NCBI GenBank assembly: GCA_026874595.1
Contig: CM049315.1
Span: 38,396,164-38,460,163 of the forward strand
Direction of reading: 5' to 3'
From: Sipunculus nudus
Lineage: Eukaryota; Annelida; Sipuncula; Golfingiida; Sipunculidae
DNA length: 64,000 nucleotides
The notes under the pieces were generated by a model. That model was not told the DNA's origin. It did not search any database and was given only the letters and a program-made list of their open reading frames with translations. The position numbers and the translations under genes were made by a program. Below, piece after piece: positions 48,720 to 60,010 of this stretch. Position 1 is the first letter of the stretch, and each line of letters opens with the position of its first letter.

Positions 48720-49384
48720 AGAAAAAAAAATATGTATCCTGAGCTGGGCCATATACTAGTACATGTAGATTCCATATACATTTATATTTCACATGTGTGT
48801 ATGACCTCTTCCCGATTATGCAATCTTGATGTATATTCAAATGCTGCGAAATTTCCTTATAGCAATTTGGATTTCATTATATGAAACCATCTAAATGTAT
48901 TTAAACAGAGGCTAAGGTCTCAAATTAACGGAGGACATGACTTTTTTACATCAAGCGAGCTAGAATCACCTTTTTAAAAATGATTCTGTTACATTTCTGG
49001 CAACAATTGCATATTTGTTGATTAAATAAAAACAAATGTTTGATAGTTCATCGATCTGATAGTATTTCACATATTGTTGGAAAGGAGTGATGATTTCCAT
49101 TTAAACCTGCTTTTTGTGGACTCGGGCTTGCTTAAAGGACCCACAACCGAGTTCGGGTTGGCATCGCCTTCACATAACGATAATTCCGTCAAGCCACCTG
49201 ACTATAAGGGGCATGGCAAGGCATGTAAAATGTTTTCTATGGCATGTGAATGTTAGAGGAATCGTTACAAATTACAATCTATTTATAGGTGAAGCTTATT
49301 TGCTTGAAGCAAAATCGACCGATAGTCTTGCCTAAATTGTGAAATCTGGATTATATGGCAGGTTTGAGGCATGATTCTATTCCG

Positions 49385-50940
49385 GGATCTTGGTCGACGA
49401 TCTTGATCTGGGATCTTGGTCCAGGATCTTGGTCTAGGGTCTTGGTCCTTGATCTTGGTTCAGGATCTTGGTCCAGGATCTTGATCTTGGATCCTGGTTT
49501 TGGATCCTGGTTCATGATCTTGGTCCAGGATCTTGGTCTTGGATCTTGGTCCAGGATCTTGGTCTTGGATCTTGGTTCAGGATCTTGGTCAAGGATCTAA
49601 GTCCAGGATCTTGGTCTTGGTCCAGGATCTTAGTCCAGGTTCTTGGTTCAGAATTTTGGTGCAGGATCTTGGCCTTTGATCTAAATTCAGGATCTTGGTA
49701 CAGGATCTTGATCTAGGATCTTGGTCCAGGATCTTGTTTTTGGATCTTGGTTCCGGATCTTGGTTCAGGATCTTGGTGTTGGACATTGGTCCAGGATCTT
49801 GTGCAGTATCTTGGTCAGTTATCTTGGACCAGGATCTTGGTCTAGGATCTTAGTCTAGGATCATGGTCAAAGTTCTTAATCTAGGATCTTGGTCAAGGAT
49901 CTTGGTTTTGGATCTTGGTCGTGGTCCAGAATCTTTGTCTAGGATTATGGTCCAGGATCTTGTTCCAGGATTTTGGTCTAAGATCTTGGTTCAGGATCCT
50001 GGTCTAGGATTTGGTTCAGGATCTTGGTCCAGAATCTTGGTTCAGAATCTTGGTCCAGAATCTTGGTCTTGGATCTAAGTCCAGGATCTTTGTCTTGGAT
50101 CTTGGTCCAGGATCTTGATCCAGGATCTTGGTCCTAGATCTCGGTTTAGGATCTTGGTCCAGAATCTTTGTCTAGGATTATAGTCCAGGATCTTGTGTCA
50201 GGATTTCGGTCTAGGATCTTTGTCTTGGACCTTGGTCTAGGTTCTTGTCCAGCATCTTGCCCAGGTATCTTGGTCCAGGATCTTGGTCTAGGATCTTGGT
50301 CAGGATCTTGATCTAGGATCTCGGTCCAGGATCTTTGCTTTGGATCTTGGTCTTGGATCTTGGTTCATGAACTTGGTCCAGGATCTTCGTTAAGGATCTG
50401 GGTCCAGAATCTTGGTCCAAAATATTGGTCCAGGATCTTGGTCTTGGATCTTGGTCCAGGATCTTGTTTTTGTATCTTGGTTCAGGATCTTGGTCTTGGA
50501 TCTAAGTCCATGATTTTGGTTTTTTGATCTTGGTCCAGGATCTTGGTCTAGAATCTTTGTCTCGGATCTTGGTCAAGGATCTTGGTCTAGGATCTTGGTC
50601 AAGGATCTTGGTCTAGGATCTTGGTCCAGGATCTTGGTCTAGGTTCTTGGTTCAGGATCTTGGTCCAGAATTTTGGTCTTGGATCTTGGTCTTGATTCTT
50701 GGTCCAGGATCTTTTTCCAGGATCTTGGTCTAGGATCCTAGCTTGGACCTTGGTCTAGGATCTTGTCCAGCATCTTGGTCAGGTATCTTGGTCCAGGATC
50801 TTGGTCCAGGATCTTTGTCTAGGATCTTGGTCCAGGATCTTGGTCTAGGATCTTGGTCTTGGACCTTGGTCTAGGATCTTGTTCCAAGATCTTTGTCTAG
50901 GATCTTGGCCTAGGATCTTGGTCCAGGATCTTGGATATTT
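49385..50940 (+). repeat. 13-bp minisatellite, long array
   Basis: Roughly 119 units of GGTCCAGGATCTT, GGTCTAGGATCTT, GGTCTTGGATCTT and similar. The open frames through it (GSWSRILVLDLG-type) are repeat artefacts, since the 13-bp period cycles all three frames. Confidence 0.95.
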
Positions 50941-51781
50941 CTAACGAAAAGCAAATCTTTTGAATATTAACCTCAGTATCCATCTAGAACTTTTGCGATT
51001 GTGTTTTTCACCAAGTGAAATCCACGATAAATGGTAATACTGAACATATACATCTCAAATTTAATATAAATTTCAAAAAGCGAAAGAAATTCAGGACCGT
51101 GTAAAAGTGGTGGCTGTACATAGGTGCTCCTTAGGCGAGGTTTTCTACTTCTCCTCCATTCAGCATTTATCACTTCTTCTATATGGAAGTAACCCTTTGG
51201 TCAAACAAGAACAATTAATTAAATATTCACTAAGTGATCTTTCTAAAGAATTTTAAATGTACCCTTGTGTCATGATCCTGTTCTACTGAGTACTGGAGTC
51301 TGAGTCGATCTATGCCTTTTTCCCGTTCAATCAATTTAGCATAACGGACATACACCATTCAGTCTCTAGATGACACTTTTAATAGAGTATTTCAGGATTG
51401 ATGAGGGTCTCTTGTGGTAGCTGATACACTGAAGGGAATAAGAAAAAGAACCAAAGAATTGGAAGGCAGAAATAGGATATTTAAAAATAAACAAAGGCAC
51501 CGCAAAACGGAGCGTCCCCTCGCACGGGAGCATACTTCAACTGGGTGTATAACACAGTGCGAGAAAGAGGAGTGAATCTCTGGGACCTTGATCTTTGACC
51601 CTGTGATCTCAAACTCAAAAGGGGTTCTTCATTCGTGGGTGGCTGAGCCATATGTGAAAAAGGAAAGGTTTTGGTCAAACGGTTTGGCGTAAAATGGGTC
51701 CACAAGCCAATTCCGGACATACGGACGGACGCATGAACGGATACATTACTATATCCCCTCTTTAACTTCATTGTTAGGGGA

Positions 51782-51782
<1 letters not shown>

Positions 51783-51844
<62 letters not shown>
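51783..51844. repeat. TA microsatellite
   Basis: About 30 TA units immediately after the hairpin. The equivalent place in copy 1 (43268-43277) has only a few AATA bases. Confidence 0.95.
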
Positions 51845-51847
<3 letters not shown>

Positions 51848-53863
51848 GGGTTTTGTTATGTGAAGGTGTTTCCGCAAACGATGTTTGAAGTTTGCCCTGT
51901 CCCGACACGATATATTACATGATATATTATGATACTCATATCATACACACATTGTGCATGCAAAGAAGAACGGGGTATGTCTTTACTCTAGCTGATTTAT
52001 GATTCCTGAGAGGACAAACTTTAGAAAATCTTTTGAAGAATACTTATTAGTCTCTTACCGAAGGGCACTAAAATTTGATGTCTATATATGGCCGAAATAT
52101 GTTCTGAAGATATAAATTTAAAAAAATCTTTTCCTTTTTGTTCATGTTTATATGGTTACCAAACCTGCAGTCGACCTAATCAATCTGCAAACATATTTAA
52201 TAACATGTGATTCTGCCTCCACGAAACCGCCTAAAATATGCATGTTGTAGAATGAGTTTTTTAAAGCTGTTCCACATTATATTTATGAAGTTAATGTTAT
52301 AGGCGCTCCAGATTATATGTTGAGACAAAATAAGATCAAAATAATCTCTTTGTGTTTATTCGGCAATTTTTTTTAAACTGCACGTTTTTTTACTTTCAGC
52401 TTGCAAACATGTAGTATCTTACCTATCCAAACAAACAGTGTCGCCTATCAGCGCACAGAAAAACGGTGATCGATCACGTGGGAACACAGGTACTCCCAAT
52501 CTTGACCAAGAGCGCCATATGTCACTTTAATTTTTAACGCCCTTCCTGCAGAAAGTGTTAGAATTCAAAACGAACCTCTCCAAGGTATAAATTGCGGGAC
52601 GACTGTGAAACATCAAAATCAATATCAGATGCACCCTGTTTATACTGCACATGCACATTCTTTCCATATATTGCTTATTCCTTTAAATCAAATGTGTCGA
52701 AATCAAATAAATACACACTGTTTACATTACACATAAACATGCTCACCAAATATTGCTGATTCATTTTCCTACCACACAAACATTCATTTTCAGCTAATTA
52801 GCCTTCTAACCTAGTATATATTACTGGCCTACATGTACTCATTCACTGTATGTATACCTTAGCTCGCCCTTGGCGGGTGGGGTCCAGGGGCTCGCCTTAG
52901 GGACCCTAGTGGGGTCAAGGGACAAGGCCCGTGGAGGGGATCGGGGGGCTGAGCCCCCTAGACCTCCTAGGTTTTGAATAGCCCAAAATCAGCTGTTTAT
53001 TTGGCATATTTTTTACACAGTTTGATAGCATTTTTAATTACATTTCAGTAAAACATTACAATATTTTTCTTATTGGTCGAAGCATTTATGCTCGTGCTAC
53101 AGCTGAAAGGTAATATTTCATCAGCACACGCACACATGAAATTTTACAAATGCCGCTTAGGGATTAAAAGCTACCACAAATCGAGGTTTAACCTGCTAAG
53201 GATCGGTGGAGTAATGGAATGACTGAATGATGAATGAATCCACAAAGTTCGATCACAATTGGCTGGCTTTAAATCTATTGATTACCAGAATGAATTTCTT
53301 CTCCAAGAATATACATAAATCGTACCAGTGCAATTTTCTGCTGCCAAAAATCTCAACATCGGACTAAATACGATTAAATCGAACTAGACTGCAGGTCTAC
53401 AGTGGGTTCTTGAAAAAAAGATGTCTTTATCTACAATCCTTTACCAGCAGTTTTGTATTCTTATGGGCATTATTATGCACAGTGTGTCATAAACTACTGA
53501 TCACTTTTTTAATATACTGTTATGCTCTTAGAGATATGAAAACTTAATAATTTTGTTTCACTGAGAGTAATTAGAGCGGAGTGCTGATTTTCAGTTTGTG
53601 TTTCTACTCTTTTTTTTTATTTTTTTTATTTTTCTTGCTGTGATATGCAGTCCAAAGATTGTTGTATGTCCGGGGGTCTTTTGGAAATGCTCTCCATGCA
53701 ACTAGCTGAGATTGGACAGTTTTCAAATACTGAAGACGATAAATAGATAAATATAAAATACTATATATCGAGGATGTAAAAAGAAGTAGGTAAATGTATG
53801 ATGAAGATGATGCGTTATTGAAACTCTTATGACATGTTATTGCAGTATGTTACATATCTGATG

Positions 53864-54682
53864 CCGTTTCACCGTTATTTTTTCTTTCAGGAATTAGCGA
53901 GCCTATGGGTTTTTTCCTGCTTATTTCAACCCCAGTCAAAGTAAACGGGAGTTTTACAGTTTGAAGGTACAGTTTCGGCTGAGGAAAATTATCGGTAACA
54001 CGTGTACCGATTTTCTGATTTAGGTTTGTATATGGTCTTTTAATGAGCATTCAACGAAAACACACATGGTATCTGTTTTCTGACGTTGATTTTATATACA
54101 CTGGGACCTGTCTGTAAGACCACCTAAAAATTACCTAAAAAGTTATTCGTTATTATGAACAATCAATGTATAAGTCCTTAGTATGCGTGGGCGTTAGTGC
54201 AAATGGTAGTTGTCGGTGATGGGACATATTGTGAATATATTTTGATTGTACGGCGCGTCTAATCGTGATGTTTCGTGGAACACTCATGGCAGATGATGAT
54301 ACCAAGTCAGAGGTTGGAAATTTCTTCCTATATGTAAACTGTTCTATAAGCGGGACACAAAACTACAAATGGTAGGGGCCGCTTAATCTAAGCTTCCAAA
54401 TTTCTGCAAAGTCATTGTTGCAGTGGTTCCTACTGCGGATAAGACGGAGGATTTATGTTAATAAACCCATAATTACGACAGTATCGGCCTTAAACACTGC
54501 CAGTAATCAATTTGATTGTTTGTGCCTATTTCACACGTTTGCTTGCAGCAAATTTGCTGTATATTCAGCCTTTTCCTTAAGGCCCGTGGATTTTATAAAA
54601 TACAATATGTGTATTGCATTCACCATTACAATGTCTGACGACGGTTTATGTGGTTTAAAAATCGTTTGGTATTGTTACCTTT

Positions 54683-54739
<57 letters not shown>

Positions 54740-55795
54740 CGTGTGTATGTTTATTTTGCACGCTCTGCTGGGTCAAACAGGTGTCAACAGAATGGAACCG
54801 GTGAACAGCAATTGCTTTTACATAATATATTAGACAAATGAAACTTCCATCACATATCAGGGAGCAAAGATCGATGGAATTTATAGACCAGAAAGCACTG
54901 ATCGAGCGCATATCTCCGCCAACCACTTGAATAAATAAAAATATCCAGTGCCTTTATCTGTCCTCATTCTCTGAGAGTTTATCCAAGAGAACACGAACAC
55001 ACGCACGGCCGGTCATTTACTTAACCCCATGCCACCTGCGCTGGCAATGTAACACTATATCGTAACTGAGCTGGCTGCAGGTATTAGGTCTAGTCATGTG
55101 GATGAAATATTCACAACATAAATATATATTTACTCCACACGGCTCTTCCCACTGGCAAAATATAAAAAAACGAGAACATGCATCGAGCGTATACCGTTTC
55201 CAATCCTTGAATGTTTCCCACCAGACCACAGGGCACTGAGGTACAGGATGTTCAGTTGTGCTTAACAGGCAAAAGACACGTATACATAATGAGAGAGATT
55301 TTATCTTTCTTTATTAATGAAAATAATGATTTCGATGTACAGATAAATCCAACTATTATTAAAACTTATAATCCACCATTGTGTGCTTTTTGAGAGGGCA
55401 TCGTTTCAACTGCTGAGTGATGTTACCGGAATTCTGAAAAACCAAGTTCGATTTCGTTATCATGCAATGGTGGGAATGGTGTTGGTAGCAGCCTGAATGA
55501 ATTATGCTTGGTCATGCATCATTTATAAAGCTTTAAAAATCCCTTCACATCCAAGTACCCATTATAAAAACGACTTTCAATATTCAGGACGATTTCCTTG
55601 TGTGTTGACAATATGGTGGTCACCCAGGGAACTACATATATTATTAAATGGGATAATGTTAGCAGTTTCAACTTCCTTTATTCAAAAAGAAGTGTGGGCC
55701 TTATACTGGGCTTAAACATTTTTATATTGCATAATCCCACCATTTCATATAAGGTAACCGTCATTATTTTTTTATTCTTGCTTACCTTAGTAATA
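53864..55795. other. No gene recognised; TA/TG microsatellite
   Basis: TA repeats at 54686-54728 run into TGTGTG. A lone element end (GGGACCTGTCTGTAAGACCACC, about 54104) resembles the inverted repeats at 35.6 kb. Open frames such as 54415-54804 include the microsatellite and have no domain. Confidence 0.45.
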
Positions 55796-55799
55796 TGTA

Positions 55800-56062
55800 C
55801 ATCTGCAAAATTCCATTCCGGTTTAGGACTATGTGACAGGGGCTTACACGCGATAATTCTAGCGTCAACCAGGCCCAGTGTATCACACCTGCGGGTCCTT
55901 GATGTATGTCATCCCCATTTCTGGGTCAAACACCCAAAGGCGCACTCGTTTTGAGCTCAATGTATTGAAGCTTGCCTCAGATCAGACTTTTATGTCTCTA
56001 CCTAATTCTCACATAAGTGCCTGGACATCGGGTAGCCTATACTCAGGATCAGATGTACTCAA
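55800..56062 (-). mobile_element. tRNA-derived SINE, truncated copy
   Basis: Minus-strand relative of the 29.3-kb SINE. It retains the tail (minus-strand AATGGAATTTTGCAGATGTA) and the body around GAGTGCGCCTTTGGGTGTTT. The tRNA-like head with A and B boxes is missing or unrecognisable. Confidence 0.7.
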
Positions 56063-56075
56063 ACTAAGTGCATTG

Positions 56076-56134
56076 TGCTTTAGTATATAATAATATGCAG
56101 GAATAATTCCTGCATATTATTATATACTAAAGCA
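56076..56134. repeat. 59-bp perfect palindrome
   Basis: 29-bp arms (56076-56104 and 56106-56134) are exact reverse complements around a single central A. The arm starts TGCTTTAGTATATAATAATA. It could extrude as a cruciform or hairpin. It lies directly beside the SINE fragment. Confidence 0.95.
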
Positions 56135-57026
56135 AAAAATATAGGCCCATATATATTTATGATACTCTTCATTTACTGATGTATCTTTTTCTCAGCAAAG
56201 TCTATGAAGATGCTTCAAATTTCTAAATACAATGCATAAATGTTATGCTTAATATTAAATTAAAAGTAATTAAAACGTTTTATTATATTTTACCGAATTT
56301 CGGTAAAATAACGGGAATATGAATACCATTATCCATATATCCATTCGTGACTGGACATCGTTTCCCCGTAAGGTTTTGACCATTTTAACACCTGTTGTAG
56401 AACATCCCCGAAAACAGTTCCAGTGTAGAGAGACAGGAAAACCATGTAACTTTAGGTGGATAGATGCATATATGCGGAAGCGGAAAGTCACAAAAGTCTT
56501 ACTTGCCGCCAGCTATCCTTGTTGAATGTTTGTGGATTATTTTGAAGCCACAATATGTTATAAACACGTGTTTATAAAAAAGGACAAGCTGTGTGTGCTG
56601 GGATCGGCATTACAAGGCCTAATTTTATTGAAGGTTCATGTCCTTAGACATCAGACATTAGAATATGCCTCTTTAACCTAACCTCTCATACTACTCTCAT
56701 ACTTAACTGTGAACATTTTTATATACTTCCAAGACAATCCTTTTAATTGGAACTATATTAATCTTTACCTTTTCTCGTATTGCCCAAGCAGATGATGGAT
56801 TAAGTGAACCTAAATGAATTTCAAATGTTTATGTATTTTATATGAATCCCAACGGGGCACCTGTTATCTTTTAGAGGGAAATTACACAGGCATTATATAT
56901 GTATTGTGCCAGATAATGGGTGCTTACATTGCTTGCATACGTAGGTATGACGTAGACTCCATCGATTGGGTGGAACATAATGTGTAGTCTTTGTTACATA
57001 ATGCCTTGACACAACAGCTCAGAGTC
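56135..57026. other. No gene recognised
   Basis: Short inverted TTTTACCGAATTTCGGTAAAA palindrome at about 56289. No exon found apart from the one beginning at 57027. Confidence 0.5.
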
Positions 57027-57096
57027 ATGCAGGCCACCAGTCGCTTGGTAGCGATTCTCGTTCTATTTTTCCTGAGTTTGTGCTCATGTGACCCCG
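57027..57096 (+). CDS. Signal-peptide first exon of an unidentified secreted protein
   Basis: ATG at 57027 opens MQATSRLVAILVLFFLSLCS, a textbook signal peptide: short basic N-region (Arg6), a hydrophobic core at residues 7-18 and small polar residues before a likely cleavage point near CSC-D. After CDP the exon ends at G57096 with a strong donor, GTGAGTAA, giving a phase-1 intron, the phase usual between signal-peptide exons and extracellular modules. The protein would enter the secretory pathway. I found no second exon in the next 3 kb, which is filled by the repeat unit at 58.3-60.0 kb and the minus-strand LINE, so the rest of the gene is beyond the window or lost. No TATA box is evident. 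A chance ATG with this layout is possible but unlikely. Confidence 0.6.
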
Positions 57097-58279
57097 GTGA
57101 GTAACTTTTTAATTCAAAATGTAAACCGGAATGTACACTTAAATTTGCAAATGATTCTCATTCTATTACCTTGATTGGCAGTCCATTACCTATGGCAATG
57201 GATATAGCATCATATGTAACAATGGGTATTTGCAGGAGTTAATTTGAAAAAAGAAATTATGTCAACAAAATTAAATAACAGTTTCTAACAATAGAACATT
57301 TTCTCGATTTTACCAGGAAGTCTGTGTCCTAATAAGAAAGAGTCTCAAACGAATAACTAAAAGCTGAAAGCCGTAATGACATGTCCGATACTGTGGCATA
57401 AAGTTGAAACTCACGATAAATTTGAATTAATATCCAGAAATAGAGGATATTTAACAAAGAGATAGGAAAATATCCCACGTAATATAATAATCTCACGTTT
57501 ATTTTAAAATAAAGACTGTATATAGAGTCTGTATTCATTGTCAGTATATAAAGATAACTCTTATAAGGAATGACATACTCATATTATATTATAGTAACAA
57601 ACTACTTTCAATATAGGAATATGAACATTTGTTTAACTGAAAATAGAAAAAATTTTGGCTTAACAGCTGTTAATCTTATAGTGCCATGTGGTTAAATTTA
57701 AGCAAACTGAATATAATTCAACTCAAAAAAATATTTGAATTATACGCAAGATAGCCTACAGATAATTTCTACAGGATTGGTCTAATTATTCGGGAAAAAA
57801 ACTCTCAGTAAAAAATAAGAAGATTTTTTTTGGCGGGGGGGGGGGGGGGATAAAAACACGTAACCTGTACAAAGATGGTCATGTGGTCAAACACTTTCAA
57901 AGCAAACTTTCAAAACCTGAAATTAGGTTTCAAAATCCCCCTCAGTATAATAATAATAGAAAAAATAATACAAAAGCTCCAGTATCTGAATAACTAATGC
58001 ATTGATCTCCATGATTCTTTGCATGCATACTGATCATGGAGAGTTTCATCAGTTTCTGTTGAACTGTGGTGCCACCTCTGTGTTTTTTTATACCACATTT
58101 TTCTCTGCATATTTAAAGAAGAAACGGTCGTCTGTAAACATAGCACACATCGTGACCAGATCTAGAATCTTTTAAGTTGAAACAAAGGGAGTTCCATTAA
58201 AAATCTTTCTGGAATTAGGTGTCTGCTACAAATATCCTCCGAGCTAGGAGGCTCAGAAAGTAACCCCCAGAATAATTAA
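57097..58279. other. Presumed intron; poly-G tract
   Basis: AT-rich with about 17 G at 57834-57850 (one interruption). No coding or RNA signal seen. Confidence 0.5.
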
Positions 58280-60010
58280 AAATTGTAAGATATAACAGGC
58301 TGGGAACCCTACCTGGCAGCTGGTTTTGAATTCCATAATTTTGTTAATATGTTCTTTGTTGCTTAGCTACTGGCTTGTGATTTGTCGTGTACCTGATTGC
58401 CCATACAATGAGTGGGCCATCAGAAAACCACATCATCTCTCCTTTACCACGTTAAACCAAAGGCATCCCTGTCCTTCACATTGTTGGGGCAAACTGTTTC
58501 CTAGGCACCGGTAAGGGGCAACCTTTATCGAGTGCCAATCAACATGGCCCGACATAATAAATTTAATTATCGAATAATAATATTAAAATTTTATTGTTTT
58601 ACCGTTTTACTTACAAACGCTTGTTCAAGGTATGTTGATAATTTGCTGCCAAATTAATAATAATGATATATAGTATTTATATTGCGCCAATTCTCCGATG
58701 GTCGGACTCACAGCGCAATTCACACACACACACATACCCACATACACTTTCATGGAAATCTATTCCCTGTGCCTGACCCAGAAAAAAAAATGATGCATAT
58801 CAATTACAAAATCTTGCAAAAGAGATACGTCTTTAAATTAGTTTTAAATGACACAGGAGTTGGAGATTTTCTAAGTGTAATAGGAAGTGATTTCCAAACT
58901 TTTGAGGCTATGAGACAGATGGAACGTTCACCGATTTTCATATTACACTTTGGTACTTTAAGAAGATTTCTGCTTACCGATCTAACAATGGACAGTTGAT
59001 AGTTGTCTTTTGAATGAGGTATGATATCTGTGAAGAAATCGCAATTATAAAGCTGAATGAAAATACTGTTATAATGGCGACCACACACGAAAGGGTGTAG
59101 CCTCCTGCTTAACGGTTTCGTGTCAAATCATTTTTCGCATAATTCAAATTTCTCTATTCACGAAGTTAAATTTTTGCTATTTTCACCTTTTCAGCATTTT
59201 GCGAGGATGCCATTTTCGCGGTTTCATCATACAGTAATCTATACAGAGCATTTCCATTATTATGTGAATTATTTTATATGCATGTAAAATTCTCATTTTA
59301 AATAAAGTACACAAAACGAGAAAAATTTCTTGTCCAGTAAAGCAGCTAATATAAAAAAAATCCGATATAATTTATAATAATAACCTTTCGGGTTGCGACG
59401 CTACAGGTAAATAGATCACGTACATGAAACAACATGGAGGCCGCATTGATCACCTGTGTATAGATTAGGGCGTCTTATTCATGAAGGTTTTATTTTTACC
59501 ATGTTTTTTTTTATTTTAGCGCATATCGCCAATTTGAAACAAAAGGCCAACCAGAGTATAATTATGGGACAATGGGGCAATATTAAGATGTTTTAAAATT
59601 TTTATATAGAAATCAAAAATATTTGTTGTTAAAAATAGACAGGTAAATTATAGAAATAGCTTCTTAATTCAATGATTGTTGTATTTTACTACAGGACAAT
59701 TTTTTTATCTTTAGACTAAGTGTTTGCGTTTGTGGTTATTTCTGGTTGTAAACCCGGGCGGTGTCGAGAAAGTTGTACATGTGAGTTCACAGAGCAAATT
59801 TTTTTTTTCCATTGGTACAGTTGAGAAATGATATATTGATTGGTACTTCTAATATGGGACTGGCGATGGTCGATTATATGAATAAGCCCCATGATGCAAT
59901 ACCTGTTTTCGCCTGCAAAAATGTGTGCGACAGAACGGAATTTTAAGGGTCTAGTTATGAGGAAATATACGGAAGTTATTATGTTTTAGAGTGGATCTTT
60001 GTTTGAGATA
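58280..60010. repeat. Composite repeat unit, dispersed copy 3
   Basis: Diverged copy outside the tandem array. Blocks in order: AGGCTGGGAACCCTACCTGG (LTR-like middle), GGTAAGGGGCAACCTTTATC, CAAGGTATGTTGATAATTTG, a better preserved LINE C-terminal zone (minus), the CGCGAA block, GGGCGGTGTCGAGAAAGTTG, and GGAAGTTATTATGTTTTAGA, matching copy 2 at 47018. The GC-rich head is absent. Confidence 0.75.
58804..59040 (-). pseudogene. LINE C-terminal fragment inside the composite unit
   Basis: Minus strand reads SFFTDIIPHSKD-like sequence, then VRSVSRNLLKVPKCN, ASKVWKSLPITLRKSPTPVS and FKTNLKTYLF. The pattern W-x-S-L-P-x-x-x-R followed by F-K-x-x-L-K-T-x-L-F is the common ending of CR1/Jockey-group LINE proteins. 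The matching zones in copies 0-2 (38986-39271, 40780-41040, about 45790-46050) are more eroded, so this copy shows what the unit once contained. Confidence 0.6.

Larger units (their letters stand above)
44812..53863. repeat. Composite repeat unit, copy 2 (expanded)
   Basis: Same block order as copy 1 but about 9.05 kb long. Extra length comes from about 690 bp retained at 46400-47110, a further insertion at 47932-48625, a minisatellite expanded to 1.55 kb (49385-50940), about 800 bp at 50941-51740, and a TA tract at 51783-51844. It ends near 53863 in ACATATCTGATGCC, matching the end of copy 1 (ACAAATCTGATACGCC). No intact gene. Confidence 0.85.

Noticed and set aside
49355-50078. Trp/Leu/Gly-rich open frames (GSWSRILVLDLG type)
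   Set aside because: Produced by the 13-bp minisatellite, which leaves frames open by lacking stops. No start context, domain or conservation of frame.
54415-54833. 129- and 61-residue frames
   Set aside because: They include a TA microsatellite translated as YIYI and have no domain.
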